Assembly: GCA_041751955.1 (NCBI GenBank)
Contig: JBGSIB010000056.1
Coordinates: 106,665-170,664, forward strand
Origin: UBA2040 sp041751955
Lineage (GTDB): Bacteria; Bacteroidota; Bacteroidia; Flavobacteriales_D; Crocinitomicaceae
Reading direction: 5' to 3'
Length of the DNA: 64,000 bases
Position numbers and translations under genes: made by a program
Notes under the pieces: generated by a model
Database searches by the model: none
What the model was told of the DNA's origin: nothing
What the model saw: only the letters and a program-made list of their open reading frames with translations
Part shown: positions 1-8,996 of the stretch, piece by piece
How positions within the stretch are numbered: position 1 is the stretch's first letter
Layout of the letters: each line of letters begins with the position of its first letter

Positions 1-2346
1 ACGCGTGCTGTAAACGATAACGTAGGTGTAAACGCCATCTTGGGCTTTTGTACTTCCATTAATTGTTCCATCCCACTCAAAATTAGGTTCGCTAGACTCA
101 AAAATTAATTGCCCCCATCGGTTAAAAATTTTGATATCGAAGTTTATCATTCCAATAGCAGACGCTTTAAAAACCGTATTGAATCGATCACCATCTGGTG
201 TAAAAGTATTAGGAACATATAGATAGGTTTCGCCTAAAATCTCAATTCCTTTCTTCGTAGAATCTATGCAACCGTTCACGTCAGTGGCAATTAATAAAAT
301 CTCATAAAGCCCTGGTTCTGGATACGTTGCGTTGGGATGCACCAATGTAGAAGTCGTTCCATTACCCAAGTCCCAAAAATATGATGCACCATTCACTGTT
401 AAATTTTGGAAGGTAATTGGTAAGTCTTCCATTATAGTTTGGCTGGATATGATAAAGTCAGCCTCAGGTTTTTGAACAGTTATCGTAACATTATCAGAAA
501 ATGTGAATGTCTGGCAATCATCAGAAACGGTTGCGGTATATGTGGTAGTGGAAAATGGATTGACGGTAATACTAGGTTGCGTTTGACCTGTCGGTAACCA
601 GCTGTAATAATAAGCACCCCATCCACCAGTAGCCGTTACTGAAACTATCGCATCTTCTCCTGGACAGATCAAAAGTGGATCGGACATATCCAACAATAAT
701 GGAGGACTTGTGATAGTATACAATACACTTGCAGTTTCTTGCAATCCACATTGATCAGTAACAAGTACCTGGTAGCTTGTTGTTTGACTTGGTTTTATGT
801 AAACAAATGAATTAGAGCTAATTATAGCTCCATTGGTTCCGGTCCATTGATAAGCGTATACACCAGTTCCACCTGATGCGGTAACATTCAAAGTATCTTT
901 CAAATAAGGACAGATTTCAGTTATATCAGGCGTAACAATTAAGCTGATCGGGCTGTAAACAGGCACGGTAACAGTAACACTAGCCGTTGCTGACTGAAAT
1001 AAACAATTATCTGTAACCGTGAGATTATAAGTCGTGGTTGTCGTCGGATTTACTGTTATTTCATCTGTATTGTCTCCGGTACTCCAATTATAGGTATAAG
1101 GACCAACTCCTCCTGAAGGAAAAGAAGGAATGGTGATTTCATCTCCAGAACATAATACGTTCGTATCTATTAAATTCAACCCCACTGGTTGTAAATCATT
1201 AATCCCTAAATTGAGGATAATGGGGGTTTGATTACCGCAAGGGTCCGTCATTAAAAAATCTATTTTAATGGTTTCAAGCCCCTCAATTAATGCGTCTGCC
1301 AAAGCATTAAATGTGAAATTGATAGAAGCTTGTCCAGCTGCAAAGGTCACACTAGCAGGTATAGGGCTATAATCCAAACCAGATGTTGCTGTCCCTGTTA
1401 CACTTACTGGAATGGTTAATGGTGTACTTAAGTTTCCTTGTCGATTCAAAGTTACAGTTGCACTTACACAACCTTCAGCCATGACATTTGGGTCCGTAAA
1501 AGCCTGACTAGACAATGTATACGTAATATCAACTGGAGTTTTTGAGCTTAAGCTATTGGCCTCGAGAAATATTCCAGAGTCGAATATTCGATCTTGTACA
1601 TCTGCTACGGCAATTCGAAGATGATAGGTCTGTCCACATTGAACCTGAGAAACAGCTTCTAAAACTTTCGTAAACCCATCGTATTGCAGATAATTACTGG
1701 AAGAATTGTAAGGGGCGTTTGTCCCAATTCCGTTGTTATTGTAATATGCACAATTCACACATGGTCCGAAATTGGCCGTACCATTATTTACCGAGTTAAT
1801 CGAAATAATAGCATTGCTCCCGGGAATTCTTGCAATATTTTGTTGTCCTGCAATTCCAGGACCGGAAATGAAGAACCCGAAAACATCATTGAAAGGTTGA
1901 TTTACGTATTCTGGATATTCCTCCGAAGCAAAAACGTATTTGAACCTTACCGTATCGGAATAAGGTATAAAATCAAATTCTAGAATAGATGCATTGTAAG
2001 TAGGAGAACCTCCTATAACAGATGATAACAATGGACTTCCTGGCGCCCCATTATCTATTCCAGCGTTCGGTTTGTTGTTTGGCCCATGAGGTCCTTCTCC
2101 CGTATTCATTACGGTTCCAGTAGTTAATAATACACCATTGATTATACCAAGATTTGTGCCTGTCGCATTAAAGGAGCCAATAGCGCCACCTGAACCAGTA
2201 AATTGAATATTTGATACTGTAACGCCAGAGCCTAAAAGCACATTTTGAACCAGTTGTGCTGGAGACATTGCAGTACTTGTAGTTAATTGTCCAAATATGG
2301 AAATTGGAAAAAATATAAGGGCGATATGTATTAGGGCGCGGAGCAA
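1..2346 (-). CDS. T9SS-exported choice-of-anchor L adhesin with type B sorting domain, partial (C-terminus off the window)
   Basis: This minus-strand reading frame is open from the left edge to about 2346. The likely start is a TTG (2344-2346), because a TAA lies in frame just upstream and the next residues form a signal peptide ending ...PISIFGQ. Residues ~30-230 match the choice-of-anchor L pattern (FASEEYPEY, then NDVFGFFISGPG). After it come a Calx-beta-like stretch, several PKD/SprB-like Ig repeats (each with Y-x-W and TTTYxxTVxD motifs) and a PKD domain. From about residue 700 there is a gliding-motility-associated C-terminal (CHU_C) domain with VPNTFTPDGD, FNRWGQLIFE and DGVYTYVI. Such domains direct T9SS export and surface attachment. 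Only the last few residues are missing. It is divergent from the M23 peptidase gene. The ligand is unknown. Confidence 0.85.
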   Translation of the reverse strand, partial: MLRALIHIALIFFPISIFGQLTTSTAMSPAQLVQNVLLGSGVTVSNIQFTGSGGAIGSFNATGTNLGIINGVLLTTGTVMNTGEGPHGPNNKPNAGIDNGAPGSPLLSSVIGGSPTYNASILEFDFIPYSDTVRFKYVFASEEYPEYVNQPFNDVFGFFISGPGIAGQQNIARIPGSNAIISINSVNNGTANFGPCVNCAYYNNNGIGTNAPYNSSSNYLQYDGFTKVLEAVSQVQCGQTYHLRIAVADVQDRIFDSGIFLEANSLSSKTPVDITYTLSSQAFTDPNVMAEGCVSATVTLNRQGNLSTPLTIPVSVTGTATSGLDYSPIPASVTFAAGQASINFTFNALADALIEGLETIKIDFLMTDPCGNQTPIILNLGINDLQPVGLNLIDTNVLCSGDEITIPSFPSGGVGPYTYNWSTGDNTDEITVNPTTTTTYNLTVTDNCLFQSATASVTVTVPVYSPISLIVTPDITEICPYLKDTLNVTASGGTGVYAYQWTGTNGAIISSNSFVYIKPSQTTSYQVLVTDQCGLQETASVLYTITSPPLLLDMSDPLLICPGEDAIVSVTATGGWGAYYYSWLPTGQTQPSITVNPFSTTTYTATVSDDCQTFTFSDNVTITVQKPEADFIISSQTIMEDLPITFQNLTVNGASYFWDLGNGTTSTLVHPNATYPEPGLYEILLIATDVNGCIDSTKKGIEILGETYLYVPNTFTPDGDRFNTVFKASAIGMINFDIKIFNRWGQLIFESSEPNFEWDGTINGSTKAQDGVYTYVIVYSTR

Positions 2347-2471
2347 GTTTTCTTTTTATATAGAACGTATAAAATTGATTATGGTTGATGTTTTTATAGC
2401 AATAAACGTGCTAATTCTTGTAAATTTAAGTGAATTTAACATCTAGTACAATCATTTCAGTGCTTAAAACG

Positions 2472-2479
2472 TAATTTTG
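2472..2479 (+). promoter_or_regulatory. Bacteroidota -7 promoter box for the M23 peptidase gene
   Basis: TAATTTTG matches the TAnnTTTG -7 consensus used by the Bacteroidota primary sigma factor. It ends 14 bases before the GTG start at 2494, which would give a short leader. No clear TTTG -33 element is seen. Confidence 0.45.
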
Positions 2480-2493
2480 TCAAAACAGAAGAT

Positions 2494-3342
2494 GTGAATA
2501 TTTTCAAGAAAACGATTCAGAAGTTATTGGAAGATGTCCGAATTACAACGAGTAAACCTGATACTTATGAAGGCCACTCATCGTTTGTTACTTCACGCTT
2601 GCGATTGATATCTCTTACTACGGTTATTCTTTTGCTTTTTGGAATTTTATTTTTTGTTTTCATTTATTATGGTCCTACCAAAAGTTATTTTAGAACGGAA
2701 GACGTCAGTATTGCAAGACAAGATTTAGAAAAACAAAACGTTAGGGTTCAGGAATTAGAGGAAAAAATTCAAACTCAAAGTAATTTCATTAAAAATATTC
2801 AAGACGTTTTATTGGGAAAAATATCTCCGGACTCAGTTTCGAGTAAACCTAAAAGCATGAACAATGTTGATATTATGGATGTTGATGTTGCCACAACATT
2901 GGAAGAAAAGAAATTAGCCAAAAAGGTGAAAGACGATATGCGAACCGTTCAGAAAAAAAGTGAGGCAGATATTAAAAAAGTGCTCTTTGAGGCGCCAGTT
3001 AGAGGCACAATTTCAGAGGTGTTTTCTTTTGATCGTCACCCAGCAGTAGATATAGTTTGTAAAAAAGAAGCAAGTATCAAAGCATGCATGGATGGCGTCA
3101 TTCTGTACAGTGGTTACTCAAAGAATGACGGAAATTTTGTTATCATAGATCATGGAGGTGGCTACGTTTCTGTATACAAACACAACAAGGTTAACCTAAA
3201 AAAGAACGGTCAGCGTGTTCAACTAGGAGATCCAATCGGTATCGCGGGAAACTCAGGCGAAAACAGTACTGGGCCACATCTTCATTTCGAACTTTGGTTT
3301 GAGCAACGTCCTGTCGATCCTCAAATCTTTATGACCTTTTAG
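2494..3342 (+). CDS. M23 (LytM-type) metallopeptidase, membrane-anchored
   Basis: This 282-residue protein probably trims peptidoglycan cross-links or activates cell-wall hydrolases at the inner membrane. It has a short cytoplasmic N-terminus, one transmembrane helix (about 38-59), a coiled coil (about 70-105) and a C-terminal M23 domain (about 165-278). The zinc-site residues are visible: H182 and D186 (HPAVD) and the HLH pair H262/H264 in GPHLHFEL, so it looks catalytically intact. The start is GTG in GTGAATATTTTC; an ATG two bases upstream is out of frame. A -7 box lies just upstream. The gene is convergent with the ABC exporter and overlaps its 3' end by four bases. The split between an active endopeptidase and an EnvC/NlpD-like activator cannot be made from sequence alone. 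Confidence 0.85.
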   Translation: MNIFKKTIQKLLEDVRITTSKPDTYEGHSSFVTSRLRLISLTTVILLLFGILFFVFIYYGPTKSYFRTEDVSIARQDLEKQNVRVQELEEKIQTQSNFIKNIQDVLLGKISPDSVSSKPKSMNNVDIMDVDVATTLEEKKLAKKVKDDMRTVQKKSEADIKKVLFEAPVRGTISEVFSFDRHPAVDIVCKKEASIKACMDGVILYSGYSKNDGNFVIIDHGGGYVSVYKHNKVNLKKNGQRVQLGDPIGIAGNSGENSTGPHLHFELWFEQRPVDPQIFMTF

Positions 3343-5183
3343 ATTATTATTCCTTGCATGGAGGAAAGTTTGAAATAAATTCCTTTGGATGCCATCAGTT
3401 CATCATGTGTTCCCGTTTCGACAACCTTACCTTGTGATAATACGATTATCTTGTCGGCATTTTTAATTGTACTCAAACGATGCGCAATGACCAAGGATGT
3501 GCGACCTTGCAATAAATGCTCAAGTGCCTCTTGAACCAATACTTCAGATTCTGTATCGAGAGCAGAAGTCGCCTCATCCAAAATCAGTAAACTTGGATTT
3601 TTAAGAATCGCTCTTGCTATGCTCACGCGTTGCTTTTGTCCACCAGAAAGTTTGTTGCCTCTTTCCCCAATATTGGTGTCATAACCGCTTTCCATCTGCG
3701 AAATGAATTCATGGGCGTTGGCTATTTTCGCGGCTGAAATCACATCTTCTCGCTTAGGATTTTCTATACCAAAGGCAATATTATTCGCCACACTATCATT
3801 AAAGAGAATGGATTCTTGAGAAACAATACCAATATGGCTGCGCAAATCATCTGTTTTCAATTGATTTACTGGAATTCCATCATATAAAATTTCACCAGAA
3901 TCTATTTCGTAAAATCTCGCCACCAAATCAGCAAGCGTGGATTTTCCGCTGCCAGATTCACCTACCAAAGCTATTTTCTGACCTTTTGGTATATCAAACG
4001 AAATATCTTTGATGACTTCTGTATCGTTATAACTGAAAGAAACATTTTTAAGTTGAATACCTTGTTTCAACTCGCTCAAACTTTGGGCGTTTTCAGCCTC
4101 AAATATTTTCTCATCACTGTCTAAAATTTCATTGATTCTGTTTTGAGAAATGGAAGCTTTTTGAAGAACAGCCATTGAATTGGCAACACCTTGAATTGGT
4201 CTCAATAGCTGAGAAAAAACAATTATGAAACCTACAAATTCCTCTCCGGTTAATCCACCAGTGCCGGCTGAATCCAAAATCATTTTACCACCGAACCAAG
4301 CTATGCAAAGCATCACTCCAGCACCTAAAGTTTCATTTAATGGAGATGAAATATCTCTTTTACGAAAGCTTTTCGTTGTGAGTTGCTGATGACGAAGATT
4401 CGTTCCTTCGAAATTTTTTCGCATTTGCTTTGTTGCATTGAACGCTTTAATAATTCGAATGCCGCCTAATGTTTCATCCAAGGTTGAGTTTAGTACGCCA
4501 AATTCTTCCATCTCTTGCTTGGCGGTTCTTTTTAAACTTTTTCCAATTCTTGAAATAACAAAAGCTGAAATAGGAAGCAAAGCAAAGGACAACAGTGTTA
4601 ATTGAGGACTCCAATATACAAGTAATCCAATATGAAGAAGGATGGCTATTGGTTCACGAAAAACTAATTCTAAAATAGCTATTACGCCGTTCTCAATTTG
4701 TCCCGTATCGTTGTTTACTCTTGACACTAAATCGCCTTTGCGCTCATCTGTGTAATAAGACAATGGCAAACGAAGTATTTTGGAGTACATTTTATTCCTC
4801 ACATCGCGTACAGTAGCCATACGCAACTGAGATTGATTCCAAATGGCTCCATATCGACTTAAATTTTTCAATAAAAAGGCGATAAAGACAGATATACAGA
4901 CAAACATAAGGGCTCCCTTGGCGTCAGACTCCACCATGGATTCCATGAAATAATTGAAATAATTTCCGCAATAACTAAAGAAAGAAACGAATCCTCCATC
5001 CCAAATGGGTTTTGTTGGAACAATAATTTCTTGTTCTGGATTGAAAATCAATTGCAGAAAGGGAATAAACAGTGCAAAAGATATAAGGTTGAAAATCACA
5101 TACAAAAGATTAAAAATGATGGTCAACCAGGCCAACATTTTGTACTTGAATGTATATCGGAAAAGCTCTCTGAAGTTTTTCAT
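3339..5183 (-). CDS. ABC exporter, MsbA-like (lipid A/lipid flippase family)
   Basis: This 614-residue half-transporter has a six-helix type IV exporter domain (about 15-330) followed by a nucleotide-binding domain. The visible ATPase motifs are Walker A GESGSGKST near residue 406, the signature LSGGQKQR near 511, Walker B LLILDEATSALD near 530 and the H-loop IAHRLST near 565. Size and order match MsbA-type homodimeric exporters, which flip lipid A-core in Gram-negatives; many Bacteroidota genomes carry one such gene. The substrate is inferred by family only; drug or lipid export are alternatives. The start ATG follows an AT-rich stretch shared with the divergent rbfA promoter region. Confidence 0.85.
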   Translation of the reverse strand: MKNFRELFRYTFKYKMLAWLTIIFNLLYVIFNLISFALFIPFLQLIFNPEQEIIVPTKPIWDGGFVSFFSYCGNYFNYFMESMVESDAKGALMFVCISVFIAFLLKNLSRYGAIWNQSQLRMATVRDVRNKMYSKILRLPLSYYTDERKGDLVSRVNNDTGQIENGVIAILELVFREPIAILLHIGLLVYWSPQLTLLSFALLPISAFVISRIGKSLKRTAKQEMEEFGVLNSTLDETLGGIRIIKAFNATKQMRKNFEGTNLRHQQLTTKSFRKRDISSPLNETLGAGVMLCIAWFGGKMILDSAGTGGLTGEEFVGFIIVFSQLLRPIQGVANSMAVLQKASISQNRINEILDSDEKIFEAENAQSLSELKQGIQLKNVSFSYNDTEVIKDISFDIPKGQKIALVGESGSGKSTLADLVARFYEIDSGEILYDGIPVNQLKTDDLRSHIGIVSQESILFNDSVANNIAFGIENPKREDVISAAKIANAHEFISQMESGYDTNIGERGNKLSGGQKQRVSIARAILKNPSLLILDEATSALDTESEVLVQEALEHLLQGRTSLVIAHRLSTIKNADKIIVLSQGKVVETGTHDELMASKGIYFKLSSMQGIII

Positions 5184-5239
5184 TCGTCACAAAGATATGA
5201 TTTTGTCATGCTATGCGATGAGGTCGACTCAACATTTCT

Positions 5240-5247
5240 TACTTTTG
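5240..5247 (+). promoter_or_regulatory. -7 promoter box directly before rbfA (near-leaderless)
   Basis: TACTTTTG matches TAnnTTTG and ends only four bases before the rbfA ATG at 5252. The transcript would therefore begin at or within a few bases of the start codon. A well-spaced -33 TTTG is not evident. Confidence 0.4.
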
Positions 5248-5251
5248 CACC

Positions 5252-5587
5252 ATGGGTTCAATACGACAAGGTAAAATAGAGGCAGGAATACAACAGGAGT
5301 TAGCAACTGTTTTTCAGCGCCATGCGAGCGAAATTTGTTTAGGGGCCATGGTCTCCGTTACAGCAGTGCGGATAACAACAGATCTTTCTTTAGCGCGATG
5401 TTATGTTAGTGTTTTTGCTGGGCCAGATCCAAAAGAAGTTTTGGCGAGCATAGAATTGAACAAAGGAAAAATAAGAGGCGATATAGGAAAGCGACTGAAA
5501 AACATGAAAAAGTTGCCCAATTTGGCTTTTTTCATCGATGATTCTTTGGATTATGCTGAAGAAATTGAAGATCTATTGAAAAAATAG
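5252..5587 (+). CDS. rbfA: 30S ribosome-binding factor A
   Basis: RbfA is a small KH-fold protein that binds the 30S subunit and helps 16S rRNA 5'-end maturation, notably in the cold. The 111-residue product has the family length and pattern: RQGKIEAGIQQELATVF at the N-terminus, the middle ALARCYVSVF-like strand (here LSLARCYVSVF) and the C-terminal LPNLAFFIDDSLDYAEEIEDLL. Its amber stop is followed in the same frame by the permease gene with no canonical start between them, so the two genes are transcriptionally and perhaps translationally coupled. rbfA next to a LolE-type permease is a common Bacteroidota arrangement as I recall it. Confidence 0.9.
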   Translation: MGSIRQGKIEAGIQQELATVFQRHASEICLGAMVSVTAVRITTDLSLARCYVSVFAGPDPKEVLASIELNKGKIRGDIGKRLKNMKKLPNLAFFIDDSLDYAEEIEDLLKK

Positions 5588-5593
5588 TCTGTA

Positions 5594-6817
5594 ATCAAAG
5601 TCCCATATTACATAGCAAGAAGGTATCTTTTTTCAAGGAAAAAGCAAAATGCCATACATTGGATTACTGGAGTTTCCATCGTGGGAATTATGGTTTCCAC
5701 TGCGGCGTTGGTCATTTTATTATCTGCATTTAACGGTATCGAAAAAATGGTGGAACAATTGTATTCCGATTTCGATCCTGACATAACTATCCGAAGTGCA
5801 AAGAGCAAGACTTTCTTTGACAATCAGTTGGATGAAAAAACCATAAAAGCCGTTCCAGGGGTAAAAGAAATATCTTTTGGTATTGAAGAGGTAGTTGTTT
5901 TGAAACATGAGAAAAAATGGGTCAATGCCAATATGATAGGTGTTGATAAACATTTTCTTTCCATCAGTAAAATGTCTGAGCACATGGTTGATGGCTATCC
6001 AAATTTGAAAGAAGAGGGCCAAGATTTAGCCATAGTCGGAGCCTCATTACTGGATAAATTGGAGGGTTTTATTCCTTCAACAGGTTATGAAATGCTAACT
6101 ATTTATTCGCCAAAACGAAATCTCAAAATGCGTTTGGGAAAGAATCCTTTTGAAACCAGAACGATCAACGTTTCCGGAAGGATGAATTTCAATCGCGAGG
6201 TGAATGCTGAGTTCTTAATTGTTCCAATCGAAACGGCCCGTGAACTTTTGTCATACTCAACGGAGAACACTGTAGTTTTTGTAGATGTGAAAACAGGTCT
6301 TGACAATGAAAAAGTGAAACAAGAATTAAAAAATAAATTAGGTCCTGGTTTCACCATCAAAACGAATTACGAAAAAAATGAATTGATTTATAAAACCAGT
6401 CAATCTGAAAAAGTAATTGTCATTATCATCTTGCTTTTCATTTTTGTTATTGCCGCCTTTACTCTGGTGGCTGCTATGACCATGATGTTCATAGAGAAAA
6501 AAGAAAATCTAGGAACACTTCAAGCTTTAGGAGCAGACAAACCATTTATCTTCAGGATATTTTTTACCGAAGGACTTTTAATATCATTTTTCGGTATTTG
6601 CATCGGTCTTTTGATTGGTTATGGCATTTGTTTAGCTCAAATCAATTGGAGTATCTTAACCATGCCCAACTCTGCTGGTGAACCTTTTCCAATGCGCATT
6701 TCTTGGCAAGATGGAATTCTCATCATTTCATTGGTTTCTTTAATCTCCGTTCTCGCTTCATATTTACCCGCGAAGTATCTTTTGAGAGGAGATAATCTTT
6801 TAGCAAAAAAAGATTAA
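5594..6817 (+). CDS. ABC transporter permease, LolC/LolE (lipoprotein-releasing) family; start codon unclear
   Basis: The product belongs to the MacB/LolCE permease family that extracts lipoproteins from the inner membrane. It has four transmembrane helices: one near the N-terminus (about 27-50) and three in the last ~140 residues, with a periplasmic domain between. The family N-terminus (K-V-P-Y-Y-I-A-R-R-Y-L-F-S-R-K-K) begins right after the rbfA stop, yet no ATG, GTG or TTG occurs in frame until GTG 5681, which lies inside the first helix region. I place the start at ATC 5594, giving 407 residues, the normal family length. Alternatives are readthrough of the rbfA TAG, a sequence error, or a truncated protein from 5681. 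Partner ATPase (LolD) is not in the window. Confidence 0.75.
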   Translation: MKVPYYIARRYLFSRKKQNAIHWITGVSIVGIMVSTAALVILLSAFNGIEKMVEQLYSDFDPDITIRSAKSKTFFDNQLDEKTIKAVPGVKEISFGIEEVVVLKHEKKWVNANMIGVDKHFLSISKMSEHMVDGYPNLKEEGQDLAIVGASLLDKLEGFIPSTGYEMLTIYSPKRNLKMRLGKNPFETRTINVSGRMNFNREVNAEFLIVPIETARELLSYSTENTVVFVDVKTGLDNEKVKQELKNKLGPGFTIKTNYEKNELIYKTSQSEKVIVIIILLFIFVIAAFTLVAAMTMMFIEKKENLGTLQALGADKPFIFRIFFTEGLLISFFGICIGLLIGYGICLAQINWSILTMPNSAGEPFPMRISWQDGILIISLVSLISVLASYLPAKYLLRGDNLLAKKD

Positions 6818-6960
6818 TAGCAACATAATCTATTCGTCAATTAGCTTGTTGAACTTTAGCGGATAACAAGTAATTTGTACGTTTTTTTTCTGTTCAATTA
6901 AAAACGTGAACATGCAATGATTTTTGTTGATAAACTTTCCAAAATATTCAACATTTTTAT

Positions 6961-6993
6961 TTTGTAGTTTTTGTAATTAATTACCTATCTTTG
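6961..6993 (+). promoter_or_regulatory. atpDC promoter
   Basis: TTTG at 6961-6964, a 21-base spacer and TATCTTTG at 6986-6993 form a near-perfect Bacteroidota promoter (TTTG / TAnnTTTG). It lies 37 bases before the atpD ATG in a 213-base AT-rich intergenic region. Confidence 0.65.
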
Positions 6994-7030
6994 CGCCCAA
7001 ATTTAGAGTTTAATACTAAAAAGACACTTC

Positions 7031-8539
7031 ATGTCAAACAACAAAGGAAAAATCGCCCAAGTAATCGGTCCAGTAGTAGATATAAGCTACGAAAAAGGAA
7101 CATCTTTACCTAATATCTTCGATGCATTGTACGTTACGAAAGCTGACGGTACAAAGGTAATTTTGGAAGTTCAATCACATATTGGTGAAAACAACGTAAG
7201 AGCTATCTCAATGGACTCTTCCGACGGTTTTACACGAGGTATGGAGGTTACTTCAACAGGTTCAGCGATTAAAATGCCCATTGGTGATAAAATCAGAGGA
7301 CGTTTGTTTAACGTAGTTGGTGAAGCGATTGATGGAATCAACGAAGTGAGCAACGAAGGAGGTTTACCAATTCACCGTGAGGCTCCGAAATTCGAAGATT
7401 TGTCGACAGCAACTGAAGTACTTTGGACAGGTATCAAAGTAATCGATTTGATTGAGCCTTATGCAAAAGGAGGTAAAATTGGTCTTTTCGGAGGTGCTGG
7501 TGTAGGAAAAACAGTATTGATTCAGGAGTTGATTAACAATATCGCAAAAGGACACGGTGGTTTGTCAGTATTTGCTGGTGTTGGTGAGCGTACTCGTGAA
7601 GGGAATGACTTGCTTCGTGAGATGTTAGAGTCAGGAATTATAAAATACGGAGACGAATTCATGCATTCTATGGAACAAGGTGGATGGGATCTTTCTAAAA
7701 TTGACATTGAAGGTTTAAAAGAATCAAAAGCAACGTTTGTATTCGGACAAATGAATGAGCCTCCTGGAGCACGTGCTCGTGTGGCTTTGTCTGGATTGAC
7801 TTTGGCTGAATATTATCGTGATGGTGAAGGTGACGGACAAGGGAAAGATATCCTTTTCTTCGTTGACAACATCTTCCGTTTCACGCAAGCAGGTTCTGAG
7901 GTATCGGCACTTTTAGGTCGTATGCCATCAGCGGTAGGTTACCAACCAACTTTGGCAACAGAGATGGGTGCCATGCAAGAGCGTATCTCTTCTACAAAAA
8001 GAGGTTCCATTACATCGGTTCAAGCGGTTTACGTACCTGCGGATGACCTTACCGATCCAGCTCCAGCGAACACATTTGCTCATTTGGATGCAACAACGGT
8101 ATTGTCTCGTAAAATTGCAGAGCTTGGTATTTACCCGGCGGTAGATCCTTTGGATTCAACTTCACGTATTTTGACAGCGGAAATCGTTGGAGAAGAGCAC
8201 TACAACTGTGCACAACGTGTGAAATTGACTTTGCAACGATACAAAGAATTACAAGACATCATCGCTATCTTGGGTATGGATGAGTTGTCTGAAGAAGACA
8301 AAATGATTGTACACCGAGCGCGTCGTGTTCAACGTTTCCTTTCTCAACCTTTCCATGTTGCTGAGCAATTTACAGGATTGAAAGGAGTATTGGTAGATAT
8401 TCAAGAAACGATCAAAGCATTCAATATGATTTTGGACGGAGAATTGGATAAATACCCAGAAGCTGCGTTTAACTTGAAAGGTGGATTACAAGATGTAGTT
8501 GAAGCTGGAGAGAAAATGTTGTCTGAAACGAACGCTTAA
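7031..8539 (+). CDS. atpD: F0F1 ATP synthase subunit beta
   Basis: This is the catalytic beta subunit of the F1 head, which makes ATP from ADP and phosphate. The 502-residue sequence shows the family landmarks: P-loop GGAGVGKTV near residue 155, GERTREGNDL, the QMNEPPGARARV catalytic segment, ALLGRMPSAVGYQPTLATEMG, and the C-terminal LSEEDK helical part. Length matches Bacteroidota AtpD. Only atpC follows it (11-base gap); the other subunit genes are elsewhere, as is usual in this phylum. A strong promoter lies upstream and a terminator after atpC, so atpDC is a two-gene operon. Confidence 0.98.
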   Translation: MSNNKGKIAQVIGPVVDISYEKGTSLPNIFDALYVTKADGTKVILEVQSHIGENNVRAISMDSSDGFTRGMEVTSTGSAIKMPIGDKIRGRLFNVVGEAIDGINEVSNEGGLPIHREAPKFEDLSTATEVLWTGIKVIDLIEPYAKGGKIGLFGGAGVGKTVLIQELINNIAKGHGGLSVFAGVGERTREGNDLLREMLESGIIKYGDEFMHSMEQGGWDLSKIDIEGLKESKATFVFGQMNEPPGARARVALSGLTLAEYYRDGEGDGQGKDILFFVDNIFRFTQAGSEVSALLGRMPSAVGYQPTLATEMGAMQERISSTKRGSITSVQAVYVPADDLTDPAPANTFAHLDATTVLSRKIAELGIYPAVDPLDSTSRILTAEIVGEEHYNCAQRVKLTLQRYKELQDIIAILGMDELSEEDKMIVHRARRVQRFLSQPFHVAEQFTGLKGVLVDIQETIKAFNMILDGELDKYPEAAFNLKGGLQDVVEAGEKMLSETNA

Positions 8540-8550
8540 TATTTTATAAG

Positions 8551-8841
8551 ATGTTAGTAGAAATCATAACACCTGAAGCGAACGTTTATGCTGGCGAAGC
8601 CCTTTCGGTTCAATTGCCAGGATTAGACGGTTCATTTCAAATTTTGAATGGTCACGCGCCAATTATTTCGGCTTTGCAAAATGGTAAAGTCAAACTAGAG
8701 TTAGCCAGTTCATTCGAACGCGAAGAGAGTACAAGTGAAATGATTCAAGAAGATAAAGCAAACGATAAACTTATTTTCATCGATATCAAAGGTGGAGTTG
8801 TAGAAATGCAAAACAATAAGTTGATTGTTTTAGCTGAATAA
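8551..8841 (+). CDS. atpC: F0F1 ATP synthase subunit epsilon (short form)
   Basis: The epsilon subunit belongs to the central stalk. The 96 residues begin with the typical LVEIITPEANVYAGEA strand and contain GLDGSFQILNGHAPIISAL. They cover only the N-terminal beta-sandwich. The C-terminal helical hairpin that inhibits ATP hydrolysis in longer (~135 residue) homologues is missing, as is common in Bacteroidota. A low-complexity acidic insert (about 55-70) separates the last strands. It is the second gene of the atpDC operon. Confidence 0.92.
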   Translation: MLVEIITPEANVYAGEALSVQLPGLDGSFQILNGHAPIISALQNGKVKLELASSFEREESTSEMIQEDKANDKLIFIDIKGGVVEMQNNKLIVLAE

Positions 8842-8861
8842 ATTATCTAAAAATCTGTTAA

Positions 8862-8913
8862 AGAGGGATTTGGAGCCTGTCCGCTGACGAGGAGGATTCA
8901 ATCCCTCTTTTTT
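8862..8913 (+). terminator. Rho-independent terminator after atpC
   Basis: AGAGGGATT (8862-8870) pairs with AATCCCTCT (8900-8908), followed by six T residues. The loop is long (29 bases) and may hold a small inner hairpin. It closes the atpDC operon. Confidence 0.7.
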
Positions 8914-8996
8914 CGTTAAAGCTTGTTAAGCATGGAATTAATGTTTCATATCTTCGTTTGAATGTTTAAATTCGTCACTGCAAATTCCTGATTTGA

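Noticed and set aside
5005..5279. Two plus-strand frames antisense to the exporter gene start.
   Set aside because: They are antisense shadows of the ABC exporter and overlap rbfA; no signal or family pattern.
8862..8913. CTGACGAG inside the atpC terminator loop resembles the hammerhead ribozyme CUGANGA box.
   Set aside because: There is no following GAAA box or GUC/GUH cleavage site with the needed three stems; the outer stem plus T run is explained by a terminator.
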